Source: Algimonas arctica (GTDB lineage: Bacteria; Pseudomonadota; Alphaproteobacteria; Caulobacterales; Maricaulaceae). From it: a DNA stretch of 64,000 nt. A program made the translations under genes and the position numbers. Under the pieces are notes generated by a model. That model saw only the letters and a list, made by a program, of their open reading frames with translations. It was not told the DNA's origin and did not search any database. Within the stretch, counting starts at the first letter, position 1. Each line of letters opens with the position of its first letter. Where the stretch lies: the NCBI RefSeq assembly GCF_014652695.1, contig NZ_BMZH01000009.1, forward strand, positions 59,291 through 123,290, in the 5' to 3' direction. Positions 27,304 through 36,758 of the stretch are shown in pieces.

Positions 27304-28239
27304 TTATTTACGAGTGCGGGGTGGTCCGGTGCGACGTCCGCCCGCGCCTTTTTTTGGTGGCGGTCGTTTAGCGTTTTGCGCTGTGGCGTCTTTGCCTGTC
27401 GGTTTTTGACCGCCGTCAGCGTTCACATCTTTCCGGGCTTTGGCCGATGCATGCGTGCCACGCCTTGGGGGTTTACGTTTGTGGCGATCTTGCTCCAGCG
27501 GGACATCGATTAAATGCCCGGCTTGGGTACGCAAGACGTTGCGTTTGACTTCTTCGACGGTGCCGCGACGTAGGTCCAATAATTGGAACGGACCATAGCT
27601 GGTACGGATCAACCGGTTCACATGCAAATCAAGCAGTTCGAGCGCGCGTCGCACCTCGCGGTTCTTGCCTTCGCGGATCATCACATCAATCCAGACATTG
27701 TCGCCGCGTTCGCTTTCCATTGTCGCTTCGATGGGCCCGGTTTTCACCCCGTCAATTTCAATCCCGTCCATCAGCGTGTCGAGGACAGCTTGTGATGTTT
27801 TTCCATAAGCCCGGGCGCGATATCGGCGCGACCAGCCTGTGCTGGGTAATTCTAATTGGCGCGCCAACTCCCCGTCATTGGTGAGCAGGAGCAAACCTTC
27901 GGATGTTAAATCTAGACGGCCAATACTGATCACACGCGGAAGGTGTTCGGGCAGAGCCTCAAACACGGTTCGGCGTCCGCGTTCATCTTTGTGGGTGGTC
28001 ACGAGGCCCGGCGGCTTATGATAGCGCCAAAGGCGGGGCGGCTCTTTGGCAGCTAAGGGCTCATTATCGACTTCGATACGGTCCTTGGCGGTTACGGTGA
28101 ACGCCGGCGTCGTTAGGAGTCGTCCATTCACCCTGACGCGACCCGCCTCAATCATGCGCTCGGCTTCCCGGCGCGACGCGACGCCGGCCCGCGCGAGGCG
28201 TTTGGCGATCCGTTCGGAATTGTCTTCTGGCTTGACCAT
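27304..28239 (-). CDS. rluB: RluB/RsuA-family pseudouridine synthase with basic C-terminal tail
   Basis: The protein of about 311 residues has an N-terminal S4 domain (RIAKRLARAGVASRREAERMI), then the RsuA-type catalytic domain with IGRLDLTSEGLLLLTNDG, whose Asp is the nucleophile, and REGKNREVRRAL. A Lys/Arg/Gly/Pro-rich tail follows. The family modifies 23S rRNA U2605 (RluB). I chose the ATG at 28239, just before KPEDNSERIAKRL. It is divergent from tadA. Confidence 0.9.
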   Translation of the reverse strand: MVKPEDNSERIAKRLARAGVASRREAERMIEAGRVRVNGRLLTTPAFTVTAKDRIEVDNEPLAAKEPPRLWRYHKPPGLVTTHKDERGRRTVFEALPEHLPRVISIGRLDLTSEGLLLLTNDGELARQLELPSTGWSRRYRARAYGKTSQAVLDTLMDGIEIDGVKTGPIEATMESERGDNVWIDVMIREGKNREVRRALELLDLHVNRLIRTSYGPFQLLDLRRGTVEEVKRNVLRTQAGHLIDVPLEQDRHKRKPPRRGTHASAKARKDVNADGGQKPTGKDATAQNAKRPPPKKGAGGRRTGPPRTRK

Positions 28240-28266
28240 TGGTCCGTCCCAACTCACAGCGCCGCT

Positions 28267-28746
28267 ATGACCGTCCACGACAGTGACAGTGCGCCTCTTG
28301 ATCGTCTGTATATGGACCGGGCGCTAGCGCTTGCGCAAGCCGCGGCCGCTGTAGGCGAAGTGCCTGTGGGCGCTGTTATCGTCGATCCTGACGGAAAAAT
28401 CATCGGCGAAGCGGCCAATGCCCCCATAAAGCAGCATGATCCAACCGCACACGCGGAGATTCTCGCTATTCGGTCAGCCTGTATTGTGAGCAAAAATTAT
28501 CGTCTGCCGGGGCACACGCTCTATGTCACTCTAGAGCCCTGCACCATGTGTGCGTCGGCTATTTCAAATGCGCGAATCACGCGCGTCGTTTACGGTGCAT
28601 CCGATCCCAAGGGCGGCGCGGTGGAGAGTGGCGTGCAATTTTTTGGCTCACCCACTTGTCATCACCGCCCAGAGGTCACGTCCGGTCTACGCGCGGAGGC
28701 TGTTGCGCAAATATTACGAGACTTTTTCCGGGCCCGACGAAAATGA
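28267..28746 (+). CDS. tadA: tRNA-specific adenosine(34) deaminase
   Basis: The 159-residue protein has the zinc deaminase motifs HAEI (catalytic Glu) and PCTMCASAI. It deaminates A34 to inosine in tRNA-Arg(ACG). Its stop overlaps the ATG of the following transporter gene (ATGA at 28743), so they are co-translated although not functionally related by sequence. Confidence 0.95.
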   Translation: MTVHDSDSAPLDRLYMDRALALAQAAAAVGEVPVGAVIVDPDGKIIGEAANAPIKQHDPTAHAEILAIRSACIVSKNYRLPGHTLYVTLEPCTMCASAISNARITRVVYGASDPKGGAVESGVQFFGSPTCHHRPEVTSGLRAEAVAQILRDFFRARRK

Positions 28747-29726
28747 AGGCGTCATTTCGGGAAGTTCAGGGGGATGCGGCGCTCACTCGTGCCGAAACCC
28801 GACGAGACGGTCTCGGAATGGCCCTCGGGATTCTCGGCGCTGTTTTGTTCTCAATGAAAGCCGTCCTCGTCAAAATGGCTTACGGCATTGTGCCGGATTT
28901 GCCCGCGGTGACGTTAATGGTGTTGCGGATGGGGCTATCCCTGCCAGTCTATATCATCATTCTGCTTATCGCGCGGCGCGCGGGGGAGGGCCGCATCGGC
29001 TGGCGCGAGACGGCAGGCGCGATGGCGGCAGGCATGCTGGCCTATTATATTTGTACGTTTTTGGATTTTCAGGGACTCAAACATATCACCGCGCAGCTTG
29101 AACGGTTGCTTCTGTTTACCTATCCCGCCTTTGTCGTGATTTTTGGCGCGATTTTCTTCGGCGGACGGATCACTAAAGCGGGCCTCGCCTGCGTTGCTCT
29201 GGCGTATAGCGGGTTAGTCGTCGTCTTTATTGGTGGCGATATCACGGTGTCGGAAAACCTCTGGCTGGGCGCCGGTCTTGTCCTCTTATGTGCGGCTCTA
29301 TTTGCTTTGTTTCAGCTGCTCGCGAACCGGTTCGTCGACAAAATTGGCGCGCGTGTCTTTACGTGTCTGGCGATGATCGGCGCGGCGAGCGCCCTGATGG
29401 TTCATTTTATTGTCGTGAGCGGCGGGCCCAGCGGGATGATCCAGGCGTTGGACCTTCCGCGCGAGATGTGGGGACTGGCGTTTGCACTGGCTTTCTTTTG
29501 TACGCTCTTGCCGAGCTTCTTTATCAATATGGCCATTGCCCGTATTGGGGCACAGACGGTCGCTATCTTGGGGATGGTCGGTCCGCTGGCCACGATTATT
29601 GCCGCAATCGTCGTGCTCGGCGAACCGTTTGGTTTTTGGGACGGGGTTGGAACCGCGATCACCTTGATCGGGATCGCGCTCTATACGTTGAGCGCTCAGA
29701 GAAGAGCCAAACCGCGCCAGAGATAG
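28743..29726 (+). CDS. EamA/DMT-superfamily transporter
   Basis: The 327-residue protein has about ten hydrophobic segments arranged as two EamA repeats, the second with LPSFFINMAIARIGAQTVAILGMVGPL typical of DMT exporters. Such proteins export metabolites such as amino acids; the substrate cannot be read from the sequence. I chose the ATG at 28743 overlapping tadA. The 3' end overlaps the convergent TSUP transporter gene by 31 bases. Confidence 0.88.
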   Translation: MKASFREVQGDAALTRAETRRDGLGMALGILGAVLFSMKAVLVKMAYGIVPDLPAVTLMVLRMGLSLPVYIIILLIARRAGEGRIGWRETAGAMAAGMLAYYICTFLDFQGLKHITAQLERLLLFTYPAFVVIFGAIFFGGRITKAGLACVALAYSGLVVVFIGGDITVSENLWLGAGLVLLCAALFALFQLLANRFVDKIGARVFTCLAMIGAASALMVHFIVVSGGPSGMIQALDLPREMWGLAFALAFFCTLLPSFFINMAIARIGAQTVAILGMVGPLATIIAAIVVLGEPFGFWDGVGTAITLIGIALYTLSAQRRAKPRQR

Positions 29727-30436
29727 ATCCCGCCGATCACGGTCACGAGAATGCGCGTATAATGCTTAAAGCCGACATCTGAAAACCGGGCGAGCAAACG
29801 TGTGCCGATAAACGTTCCGGCCATTACGGCGGGAACGGCCGCCGCAAACACCCACCACGGTGGAAGACCTGACAGTCCGACGCCGCGCGCGAGCGGAATG
29901 CCGAAATAGACGATTTTGACGAGATGGGACGCGAACATGGTCACGGCCTTGGTCGCGACAATCTGCTGGCGGGTGAGTGTTGTCTTGACGTAGAAAAAAT
30001 CAAGCGCGGGTCCCGCCACACCTGCTGATAAGTTGAGACCCATGACCATCGCCCCGCAGAGAGCAGCATGGGTCGGCTTTTGCGCATCGCCCGATAACCA
30101 CCGTTTGGGCAGCCAGAGAAGCAGAGGCAGTAAGCCAAGCGCCAAATAAAGCTGCGCTTTTGACGGAAGGAAACTGACGGACAGCATCAGCAGCGCGGCA
30201 GGCAACGCACCAACGGCCGTCCACCCCAAAATATCCCACCGCACGGTGCCCCGCAGTAAAAAAGCGCGGTAGCTATTGGATACTGATTGAACGGCCCCGT
30301 GAACCACCATTGCTTCGGCAACACCGAGGAACAGCGCGATGATGCCCATGAACACCAGTCCACCCGCCATCCCGAACAGGCCGGAAATGATGGCGGTGAG
30401 GAAGGCCGCCACAACAATGAGAGGCAAGACGTTCAT
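29696..30436 (-). CDS. TSUP-family (TauE/SafE-like) transporter
   Basis: The 246-residue protein has about eight hydrophobic segments with the TSUP pattern GLFGMAGGLV in TM1 and GLNLSAGVAGPALDFFYVK in the second half. The family moves sulfite, sulfonates or other organic anions. The gene is transcribed toward the DMT transporter gene and overlaps its end. Confidence 0.85.
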   Translation of the reverse strand: MNVLPLIVVAAFLTAIISGLFGMAGGLVFMGIIALFLGVAEAMVVHGAVQSVSNSYRAFLLRGTVRWDILGWTAVGALPAALLMLSVSFLPSKAQLYLALGLLPLLLWLPKRWLSGDAQKPTHAALCGAMVMGLNLSAGVAGPALDFFYVKTTLTRQQIVATKAVTMFASHLVKIVYFGIPLARGVGLSGLPPWWVFAAAVPAVMAGTFIGTRLLARFSDVGFKHYTRILVTVIGGIYLWRGLALL

Positions 30437-30492
30437 ATTATAACGCGCCGCTATGCGCGGTTACGCAATTCCATTCAGATTGATTCCCCGGA

Positions 30493-31809
30493 TCAATCTG
30501 CTGTGTCATGTTTATAAACGATGCCGCCTTTCATCACGAAATCGACATCCATCAGTTCGGCTACGTCAGCCAAGGGATCACCATCAACGGCGATAATATC
30601 AGCGTATTTCCCGACTTCGAGCGAGCCAATTTTATCGAACATTTCGATGTGTTTGGCTGCTGTGATGGTCGCGCTTGTGATCGCTTCCATGGGGCTCATC
30701 CCAGCGATGACGAGATATTGAAATTCCTTGGCATTATCGCCGTGCTTTGAAACGCCCGAGTCTGTCCCAAACGCGATGGTGACACCATTTTCATAGGCCA
30801 AACGGGCCATGTCTTGCATGGCCGGGCCAACCTGACGGGCTTTTGCAACTGAGTTCGGCGGCAAAAATGTATTCGGGTCTTTGGCCCATTCTTCGACCGT
30901 TTTCCCGGCGAGGACTGTGGGGATTAAGACCGCATTGTTGCGTTTGAACAGACCCGCGGTTTCTGCGTCCATGAAGGACCCATGTTCAATCGAATTGATG
31001 CCAGCTCTTAAGGCCGCATCAATGCCGCCTTTATCATGGGCGTGCGCCGTGACCTTACGGCCCATTGTTCTGGCCGTGTCGACGATTGCTTTCAATTCGT
31101 CGTCCATGAGCTGCTGGCCTGTGCCCGCGTTGGTGTTTGACATAACGCCGCCTGTCGCCGTCACTTTTATGACGTCAGCACCGTTCTTAACGGCTTGGCG
31201 CACCGCACGGCGGCAATCCGCAACACCGTCACAGATTGTCGGGGACTTGTACAATTCCAGAATATCTGCCTTGAAACCATGAAAGTCGCCATGCCCGCCT
31301 GTCGCGGAGATTGAAGATCCAGCGGCGCGAATGTGCGGGCCGGGAACAAGGCCTTTCTTAATGGCGCGACGCAGGGCGAAAATTTCTTTCGGGCCGCCAA
31401 CGTCTTGGACCGCAGTGAACCCCGCCATCAGCGTTGTTTTGGCATGAGCGGCGGCTTGTAGCGCGACATCGCCCGATTCCATTTTCACAACATCCTCGCG
31501 TGACCCGCTGTCGTTATCGGCGCGTAGGTGAACGTGACTGTCGATGAGGCCCGGTAAAACGGTCATGTTTTTAAGATCTATAATGGTGGCGTCCGCGTCG
31601 GCAAGAAAGCCCGCTTCGATTCCCATGACTTTGCCATCATCAATGATAATGGTTTGATTGCGCAACGGTGTTTGGCCGGGCACGGCAATGACGGTTCCGG
31701 CATGGATATAGGTCATGCCCTCATGGCCATCATCCTGCGCTAAAACCGGAGTCGCCATCATAAGGGCAGCCGCGCTAACGGCGGTTAAGGACGGTTTCAG
31801 AATAGACAT
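30493..31809 (-). CDS. Exported amidohydrolase (prolidase/imidazolonepropionase-like)
   Basis: The 438-residue protein has a signal peptide ending TPVLAQ and the metal-dependent amidohydrolase fold: HVH in LIDSHVHLR, a Lys in DVIKVTATGG, His in VTAHAHDKGG and NSIEHGSF, and Asp in IAFGTDSG. It resembles the exported Xaa-Pro dipeptidase-like group. I chose the ATG at 31809 with a GAGGGGA Shine-Dalgarno. The substrate is probably a peptide or acylated amino acid. Confidence 0.9.
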   Translation of the reverse strand: MSILKPSLTAVSAAALMMATPVLAQDDGHEGMTYIHAGTVIAVPGQTPLRNQTIIIDDGKVMGIEAGFLADADATIIDLKNMTVLPGLIDSHVHLRADNDSGSREDVVKMESGDVALQAAAHAKTTLMAGFTAVQDVGGPKEIFALRRAIKKGLVPGPHIRAAGSSISATGGHGDFHGFKADILELYKSPTICDGVADCRRAVRQAVKNGADVIKVTATGGVMSNTNAGTGQQLMDDELKAIVDTARTMGRKVTAHAHDKGGIDAALRAGINSIEHGSFMDAETAGLFKRNNAVLIPTVLAGKTVEEWAKDPNTFLPPNSVAKARQVGPAMQDMARLAYENGVTIAFGTDSGVSKHGDNAKEFQYLVIAGMSPMEAITSATITAAKHIEMFDKIGSLEVGKYADIIAVDGDPLADVAELMDVDFVMKGGIVYKHDTAD

Positions 31810-31924
31810 AAAATTCCCCTCGAGTTGATCTTCGTTGTGGCTGTGCTGCCGCAAAGTAGGGCGCACGTCTAGTCACACAGCGCAAAAGCTGCGCCGAGCT
31901 TTGAAACGCATTTCAATTTGGCTC

Positions 31925-32748
31925 GGGCAGAAGGCTACGACGTTGCGAACATTGCCCGAGATTGATCAAATTTCGCCAGAGACATTTCTCAATAACATCG
32001 TTCCGGCCGGGTAACCGATTGTGATGCGCGGCGTAGTCAATCATTGGGCCGCTGTTACAAAAGCCACTGATACGGACGATTTATGCGATTAAATTCGCGC
32101 CGGCGCTGGTCCTGCCAATGTTTCCGTAATGCGTGCGAAGCCGTCAGTTGGTGGGCGGTTTTTTTAAGCGGACGATATGCGTCAGTTCAATTTTGACCAA
32201 GCCAAGATGAGTTTTTCGGCGTTCTTGGATCGATTACTGTCGGGGCGAATGGCGATGCGTTTTATATGGGCTCCACACCTGTCAACGAGGGGGTCCCGGG
32301 TTTGAGCGGGGACAGGGGCCTTTACGTTGTTTGCGCCGGAATAAGTTCGCAATCTTTACCCGGGTCCGATTGAGCTACGATGGCGGGACCGCAGGTCAGT
32401 ATGGTTGACCTCGACGCGCCAGATTTTGAGCTATATCTGCGCTTTGCAGAGGCGCTTGCTTCCGCGCGCACGATGGAGCTTGGGCCCGGCGATGCGATCT
32501 ATATGCCGCCGCTCTGGTAGCACCATGTTCGGGCGATGTCAGATTTTAATGTGCTTGTGAATTTCTGGTGGTGTGATCGTCTTGAGATCAGTCGTGAACC
32601 GATGGAAGCCTTCGTCCTGTCGCTACTCTCATTACGGCAGTTGCCGGAACCAGAACGCGACGCCTGGCGTGCCGTGTTTGATTACTTCATTTTTAAGAAA
32701 GACGGATTGCCGCTCGACCATATTCCGGACGAACTTAGGGAGTGTTAG
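31925..32748 (+). pseudogene. Decayed cupin-like (Cupin_8/JmjC-like) gene
   Basis: Pieces of one cupin-like protein can be read in order across changing frames: RTLPEIDQISPETFLNNIVP, PIVMRGVVNHWAAV, GGRFF, MRQFNFDQAKMSFSAFLDRL, GDAFYMGSTPVNEGVPG, AFTLFAPE, NLYPGPIELRW, VSMVDLDAPDF, ELGPGDAIYMPPLW and MSDFNVLVNFWW. In-frame stops replace expected residues (TAA after PAG, TAA after APE, TAG at 32518 in place of the second Trp of LWWHH). There are at least two frame changes. A central block of roughly 50 residues that should carry metal ligands is missing. It cannot make a functional product. Confidence 0.85.
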
Positions 32749-32819
32749 GCCCGATCAATCCCCACAGAGCCAAGGCGATTTGGCAATTTTCACGGGCATG
32801 ATGAAGTGAGAATACGAGC

Positions 32820-34094
32820 CTATAAAGCTTGATAGGCGATATCGGTGCGGAACTGCATATCCGACCATTTAATATCGTCACGGATCACACGATAAGCGAG
32901 ATCAACCGCCTCTTTCAATGTTTCGCCGGACGCGGTGACGTTTAGCACCCGTCCGCCATTGGCTTTCAATTTGCCGCAATTGCGTCCGCGCCGTGTTCCT
33001 GCGTGAAAGACAACGACGTCGTCGCGCGCATTGGCCGTATCTATGCCATTGATGATCGTGCCTTTTTTGTATGAACCCGGATACCCTTTGGCCGCGAGTA
33101 CGACATTGACAACAGGGTCCGTGAACCACGCGGGGGGCGTGACGGAATTGAGCCTTCCCGCTTCCGCCGCGACCAGAAGCTCAACCAAATCACTCTGCAT
33201 ACGGCGCATCACGACTTGGCATTCCGGATCGCCGAACCGAACATTATATTCGATAAGTTTCGGGCCTTCGTCCGTGATCATCAATCCCGCGAAGAGGATG
33301 CCCGTAAAGGGGGTTCCGTCCTTGGCCATGCCATCAATCGTCGGCTGAATGATACGCTCCATTGTCTGCGCAAAGACCGCGTCAGTGAAAACAGGGGCGG
33401 GAGTGTAAGCGCCCATGCCGCCCGTATTCGGTCCCGTGTCGCCGTCAAAGGCGCGCTTGTGATCTTGCGCTGCGATGAGCGGCAGCGCGGTCGTGCCGTC
33501 GCAAATGGCGAAGAAGCTCGCTTCCGCCCCGCGCATAAATTCCTCAATGACAACCGTGGTCGATGCATCGCCGAATTTACCAGAGAAGAACTCGTCCAAT
33601 TCAGCCTCTGCCTCAGCGAGCGATTCTGGAATGACGACGCCTTTGCCAGCCGCTAAGCCGTCCGCTTTCAGGACATAGGGCGCGTCCATTGTTTTGAGAT
33701 AGGCTTTGGCTTCTGACACGTCAGTAAACACGCCGTATTTTGCCGTCGGAATATTATATCGGTCGCATAAGTCCTTGGTGAAAGCTTTGGAGCTTTCGAG
33801 CTGTGCGGCGGCTTGTGTAGGTCCGAACACTTTGATGTCGCGCAGGACCAGCGCATCGACCAGACCCAGCGCCAACGGCTGTTCAGGCCCGACGACAACA
33901 AGATCATAGGCGCCGCTTTGGGCGAGCGCGATTAGCCCGGTCATATCGTCGGCTTTGACGTCGACCACATTGGCGATGGCCGCGATCCCGGCATTACCGG
34001 GCGCAACAGTCACTTCTGTGACCTGCTCGCTTTGTGATAATTTCCAAGCTAGCGCATGTTCGCGACCGCCTGACCCGATAAGGAGAATTCTCAT
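32820..34094 (-). CDS. purD: Phosphoribosylamine-glycine ligase (GAR synthetase)
   Basis: The 424-residue protein starts MRILLIGSGGREHALAWKL and has the PurD ATP-grasp core, with APYVLKADGLAAGKGV, NTGGMGAYTPAP and EYNVRFGDPECQ. It joins glycine to phosphoribosylamine in step two of purine synthesis. Its 3' end faces the cupin pseudogene. Confidence 0.97.
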   Translation of the reverse strand: MRILLIGSGGREHALAWKLSQSEQVTEVTVAPGNAGIAAIANVVDVKADDMTGLIALAQSGAYDLVVVGPEQPLALGLVDALVLRDIKVFGPTQAAAQLESSKAFTKDLCDRYNIPTAKYGVFTDVSEAKAYLKTMDAPYVLKADGLAAGKGVVIPESLAEAEAELDEFFSGKFGDASTTVVIEEFMRGAEASFFAICDGTTALPLIAAQDHKRAFDGDTGPNTGGMGAYTPAPVFTDAVFAQTMERIIQPTIDGMAKDGTPFTGILFAGLMITDEGPKLIEYNVRFGDPECQVVMRRMQSDLVELLVAAEAGRLNSVTPPAWFTDPVVNVVLAAKGYPGSYKKGTIINGIDTANARDDVVVFHAGTRRGRNCGKLKANGGRVLNVTASGETLKEAVDLAYRVIRDDIKWSDMQFRTDIAYQAL

Positions 34095-34268
34095 GGGGCG
34101 CTCTTAGGGGAAGTGAGGGCTGGGGGCTATACGGTAGCGGTGATTGCAGGCTGAAACGCACAACAATGTCGCACAGCGACTAAGGTTACAGAAAGTCCCA
34201 ACGCCAGTTCATCATTATTTACTGAAACGTTGCATGCCAGCAATAGGCGCGGTCCTAACGGGCGGCTT

Positions 34269-34871
34269 TTACTTCCCGACAACGCGCAAGAAACGGTCTT
34301 GTAAGGACGGGTTGGTTTTGAACTCACCCGTGAATTGTGTTGTGATGGTCGAGACGTTCGGGTGATGCACACCGCGTGTGCTCATGCACTGGTGAACAGC
34401 ATCGACCATGATGGCGACACCGCGCGGCTTGAGCGCATCTTCAATGGCATCGGCGATTTGTGCCGTCATGGTTTCTTGTGTCTGCAACCGTTTGGCAAAA
34501 ACTTCGACGACTTTGACCAATTTGGAAATGCCGACAACTTTGTCTGTCGGCAGATAGGCGACCCAGGCTTTGCCAAGGAACGGCGCCATATGATGTTCGC
34601 AATGACTTTCTACGTCGATTTCACGCAGGATCACCATGTCATCATAGCCGGAGACATCTTCGAATGTGCGGGACAATTCTTCGGCAGGATCAAGGTCATA
34701 GCCCCGGAACCATTCGCTATAGGCATTGATTACGCGTTTCGGTGTATCGCGTAGACCTTCGCGATCCGGGTCATCCCCGGCCCAAGCGATCAGGGTGCGC
34801 ACGGCCTCCATCGCTGCGGCAGCGGTCGGGCGGTCGATTTTCGGTACAGATGTCAGTGTCGGCTTGCTCAT
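34269..34871 (-). CDS. folE: GTP cyclohydrolase I
   Basis: The protein of about 200 residues contains the FolE signatures: [11 protein letters not shown], the zinc-binding [12 protein letters not shown] and [12 protein letters not shown], and a C-terminal FLRVVGK. It makes dihydroneopterin triphosphate, the first step to folate or biopterin. The ATG at 34871 is used; an in-frame ATG at 34880 would add three residues and neither has a clear Shine-Dalgarno. Confidence 0.95.
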   Translation of the reverse strand: MSKPTLTSVPKIDRPTAAAAMEAVRTLIAWAGDDPDREGLRDTPKRVINAYSEWFRGYDLDPAEELSRTFEDVSGYDDMVILREIDVESHCEHHMAPFLGKAWVAYLPTDKVVGISKLVKVVEVFAKRLQTQETMTAQIADAIEDALKPRGVAIMVDAVHQCMSTRGVHHPNVSTITTQFTGEFKTNPSLQDRFLRVVGK

Positions 34872-35097
34872 GGGGGCCATATAGGGACCGATTTGGATCA
34901 AAGTAAGAAGCAATAACTGCCTATCCGTTATGCGATTGCGGGAAGTGATCGAATTCTGCTATCTATCGCTACGGGTCAGTTTGGGAACATTTTGGCCCGT
35001 GAACCCGTTGTTTAACCGATAAGACAGCGCATTATTCGGCTCAGTTTTGAGTCAATATAGGGTTGTTTTTGAAACATAAAATTTTGAAAGGACTCGA

Positions 35098-35652
35098 ATG
35101 ACTTATTTGAAAACGATCCTCGCGACTGCCGCTGCTGTGGCAATTGCCGCACCCGCATTTGCGGCTGATAATCATCAGGAAAAAAAACACGACCCTGACA
35201 TGAAAGTCAAAGCCACGGCGACGATGACCGATGACAACGTCGCGATGATGAAAAAGAAGCAAATGGATGAAATGCGCAAAAAGCACATGGAATCAATGAG
35301 TATGGACACCAAAGCAGACATGCACATGAAAACCGAAGGTCATATGCACATTGATGGCGAGATGACGACTGATATGCATCCGTCCAAAGTGAACGACACG
35401 GTTGGCGAAATTCTGCAAGCTGACGGTGAGCCGAGTATACAATCAGATGATGATATTATTGTCGAAGATTACACCATTGAGGACGAGGAATTTCGCGCGG
35501 CCGATGATGATGGCATGATCGCTGATAATGCGATTGTTGTTCCCGGCTCAGCAGGGACAATTACGACAGTGACCTGTCCGGCGGGCACGACGGCACAGCC
35601 GGATATGACCTGTATGATTACGGGTGAATACGAACCCGATCTGGACGAATAA
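35098..35652 (+). CDS. Met/His-rich exported protein of unknown function
   Basis: The 184-residue protein has a Sec signal peptide ending APAFAAD. Residues 35-95 are densely packed with Met, His and Lys (MMKKKQMDEMRKKHMESMSM, MHMKTEGHMHIDGEM), and the second half is strongly acidic. A late Cys pair occurs in TCPAGT and MTCMI. Met/His clusters like this bind copper in CopC/PcoE-type periplasmic proteins, so metal binding is a reasonable guess, but no family is recognised. An AAAGGA site precedes the ATG and a strong terminator follows, so it is monocistronic. Confidence 0.8.
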   Translation: MTYLKTILATAAAVAIAAPAFAADNHQEKKHDPDMKVKATATMTDDNVAMMKKKQMDEMRKKHMESMSMDTKADMHMKTEGHMHIDGEMTTDMHPSKVNDTVGEILQADGEPSIQSDDDIIVEDYTIEDEEFRAADDDGMIADNAIVVPGSAGTITTVTCPAGTTAQPDMTCMITGEYEPDLDE

Positions 35653-35701
35653 TCGCACCATAAACACTAAAACGTTCGCAGAAATGTGAACCTGATTGAA
35701 A

Positions 35702-35730
35702 GCCTCGGCGCCTAGCGCCGGGGCATTTTT
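35702..35730 (+). terminator. Rho-independent terminator after the Met/His-rich gene
   Basis: A 10-bp stem (GCCTCGGCGC with GCGCCGGGGC, one T-G wobble) closes a CTA loop and is followed by A and five T. It starts 50 bases after the stop codon at 35652. Confidence 0.88.
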
Positions 35731-35787
35731 AATGGCGGGTTTGAGCGGCGTTAAAAATATGGAAAGTCTCAACTGCTAACAAACCCC

Positions 35788-36177
35788 ATGTTGGCTTTTA
35801 TCACGGGGATATGCTTCGGCTTGGCGTTGGGCTGGATCAGCTATATCAAGCATGCCTCGCTCGTCTCCGCATTCTTTATATATATCGGATCGGCATGTAC
35901 CGTCTTTTACTTCTCTGTTGTCGTGCCAACGGCAACGGCGTCGGGCGTGATGGATATGGGGTTGCTGGAGTTCGTTGTTTACGCCTTAGACTTTTACTTT
36001 GGCGATTTTTGGTCATTGGCCATGAGCTGGATGATATTGGGCGTGGCTGTGGCGAGAATCTTAGCCGAGATCGGGTATAATGCGTTTGAGCCCGTCGATA
36101 TTGACCCTGAAACGCGAGACGAGAGCCGCCGCCGAGTTCGCGCCGATATGAAATATTCAGACGATTATTTCGATTGA
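35788..36177 (+). CDS. Small hypothetical membrane protein (129 aa)
   Basis: Three hydrophobic segments (about residues 1-20, 24-48 and 75-95) are followed by a charged cytoplasmic-type tail (DPETRDESRRRVRADMKYSDDYFD). No family is recognised. The 3' end overlaps the convergent ClpP-like gene at 36165 by 13 bases. Composition and codon pattern look like neighbouring genes. Confidence 0.65.
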   Translation: MLAFITGICFGLALGWISYIKHASLVSAFFIYIGSACTVFYFSVVVPTATASGVMDMGLLEFVVYALDFYFGDFWSLAMSWMILGVAVARILAEIGYNAFEPVDIDPETRDESRRRVRADMKYSDDYFD

Positions 36178-36758
36178 TCGCAGCGGATTGGCGTGCTCGC
36201 CACGCGCCAGCGATTGATCTCCGCAGGCGTGAGCCAATGTATAGCCTCGGATCCAGCGGCGTCCGTCCTGAAATCATAGAAATCTGGATCAACCCCCATG
36301 TCGGTTAAAAAATCGCGCGACGCATTGCGGTGATTGTCCCACCACGCGTCTTGCGCGTCAAAACCGCCTGTGCCCCACGCATGAACGCCGACCATGGCGC
36401 CGCAAGCGACGGTACGCGTTGATCCGGCGAGGAATAAATCAACCGCGCCAGAGGCAATCCGCGAATCGGCGCGCAGTTCAGTTTTCAATCCGGCGCGGCG
36501 AATGCTGCGCGCCAGATGGTAATTGGACGTGAGGTCTTGTGTGCCCGGCATAGAGACAAAGACGAGCGTTTCGACGTCTGGGTGCTGCCGCATGAGCTTT
36601 TTCACGACGTCTTGGGATCGGCCATCGGTGAAGCCATAGCCATAGGCGCGTGAGCCTTCGACATCAAAGCGAAGCAGATCAGGGTTCGGCTGTTGCAGAA
36701 CAATAGCCCCAAGAATCACGGCCGCCGCCGCGCCGAGCCCAATAAGGTCCCACCGCAT
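36165..36758 (-). CDS. ClpP/crotonase-fold membrane-anchored protein, second of a tandem pair
   Basis: The protein of about 197 residues has an N-terminal membrane anchor and a domain like COG3904 predicted periplasmic proteins with a ClpP-type fold. SRIASGAVDLFLAGSTRTV holds the candidate Ser and GAMVGVHAWG the candidate His. It is a diverged copy of its upstream neighbour. The ATG at 36758 overlaps the upstream stop as TAATG, indicating coupled translation; a longer frame to 36788 is less likely. Protease activity has not been shown for this group. Confidence 0.72.
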   Translation of the reverse strand: MRWDLIGLGAAAAVILGAIVLQQPNPDLLRFDVEGSRAYGYGFTDGRSQDVVKKLMRQHPDVETLVFVSMPGTQDLTSNYHLARSIRRAGLKTELRADSRIASGAVDLFLAGSTRTVACGAMVGVHAWGTGGFDAQDAWWDNHRNASRDFLTDMGVDPDFYDFRTDAAGSEAIHWLTPAEINRWRVASTPIRCDQSK

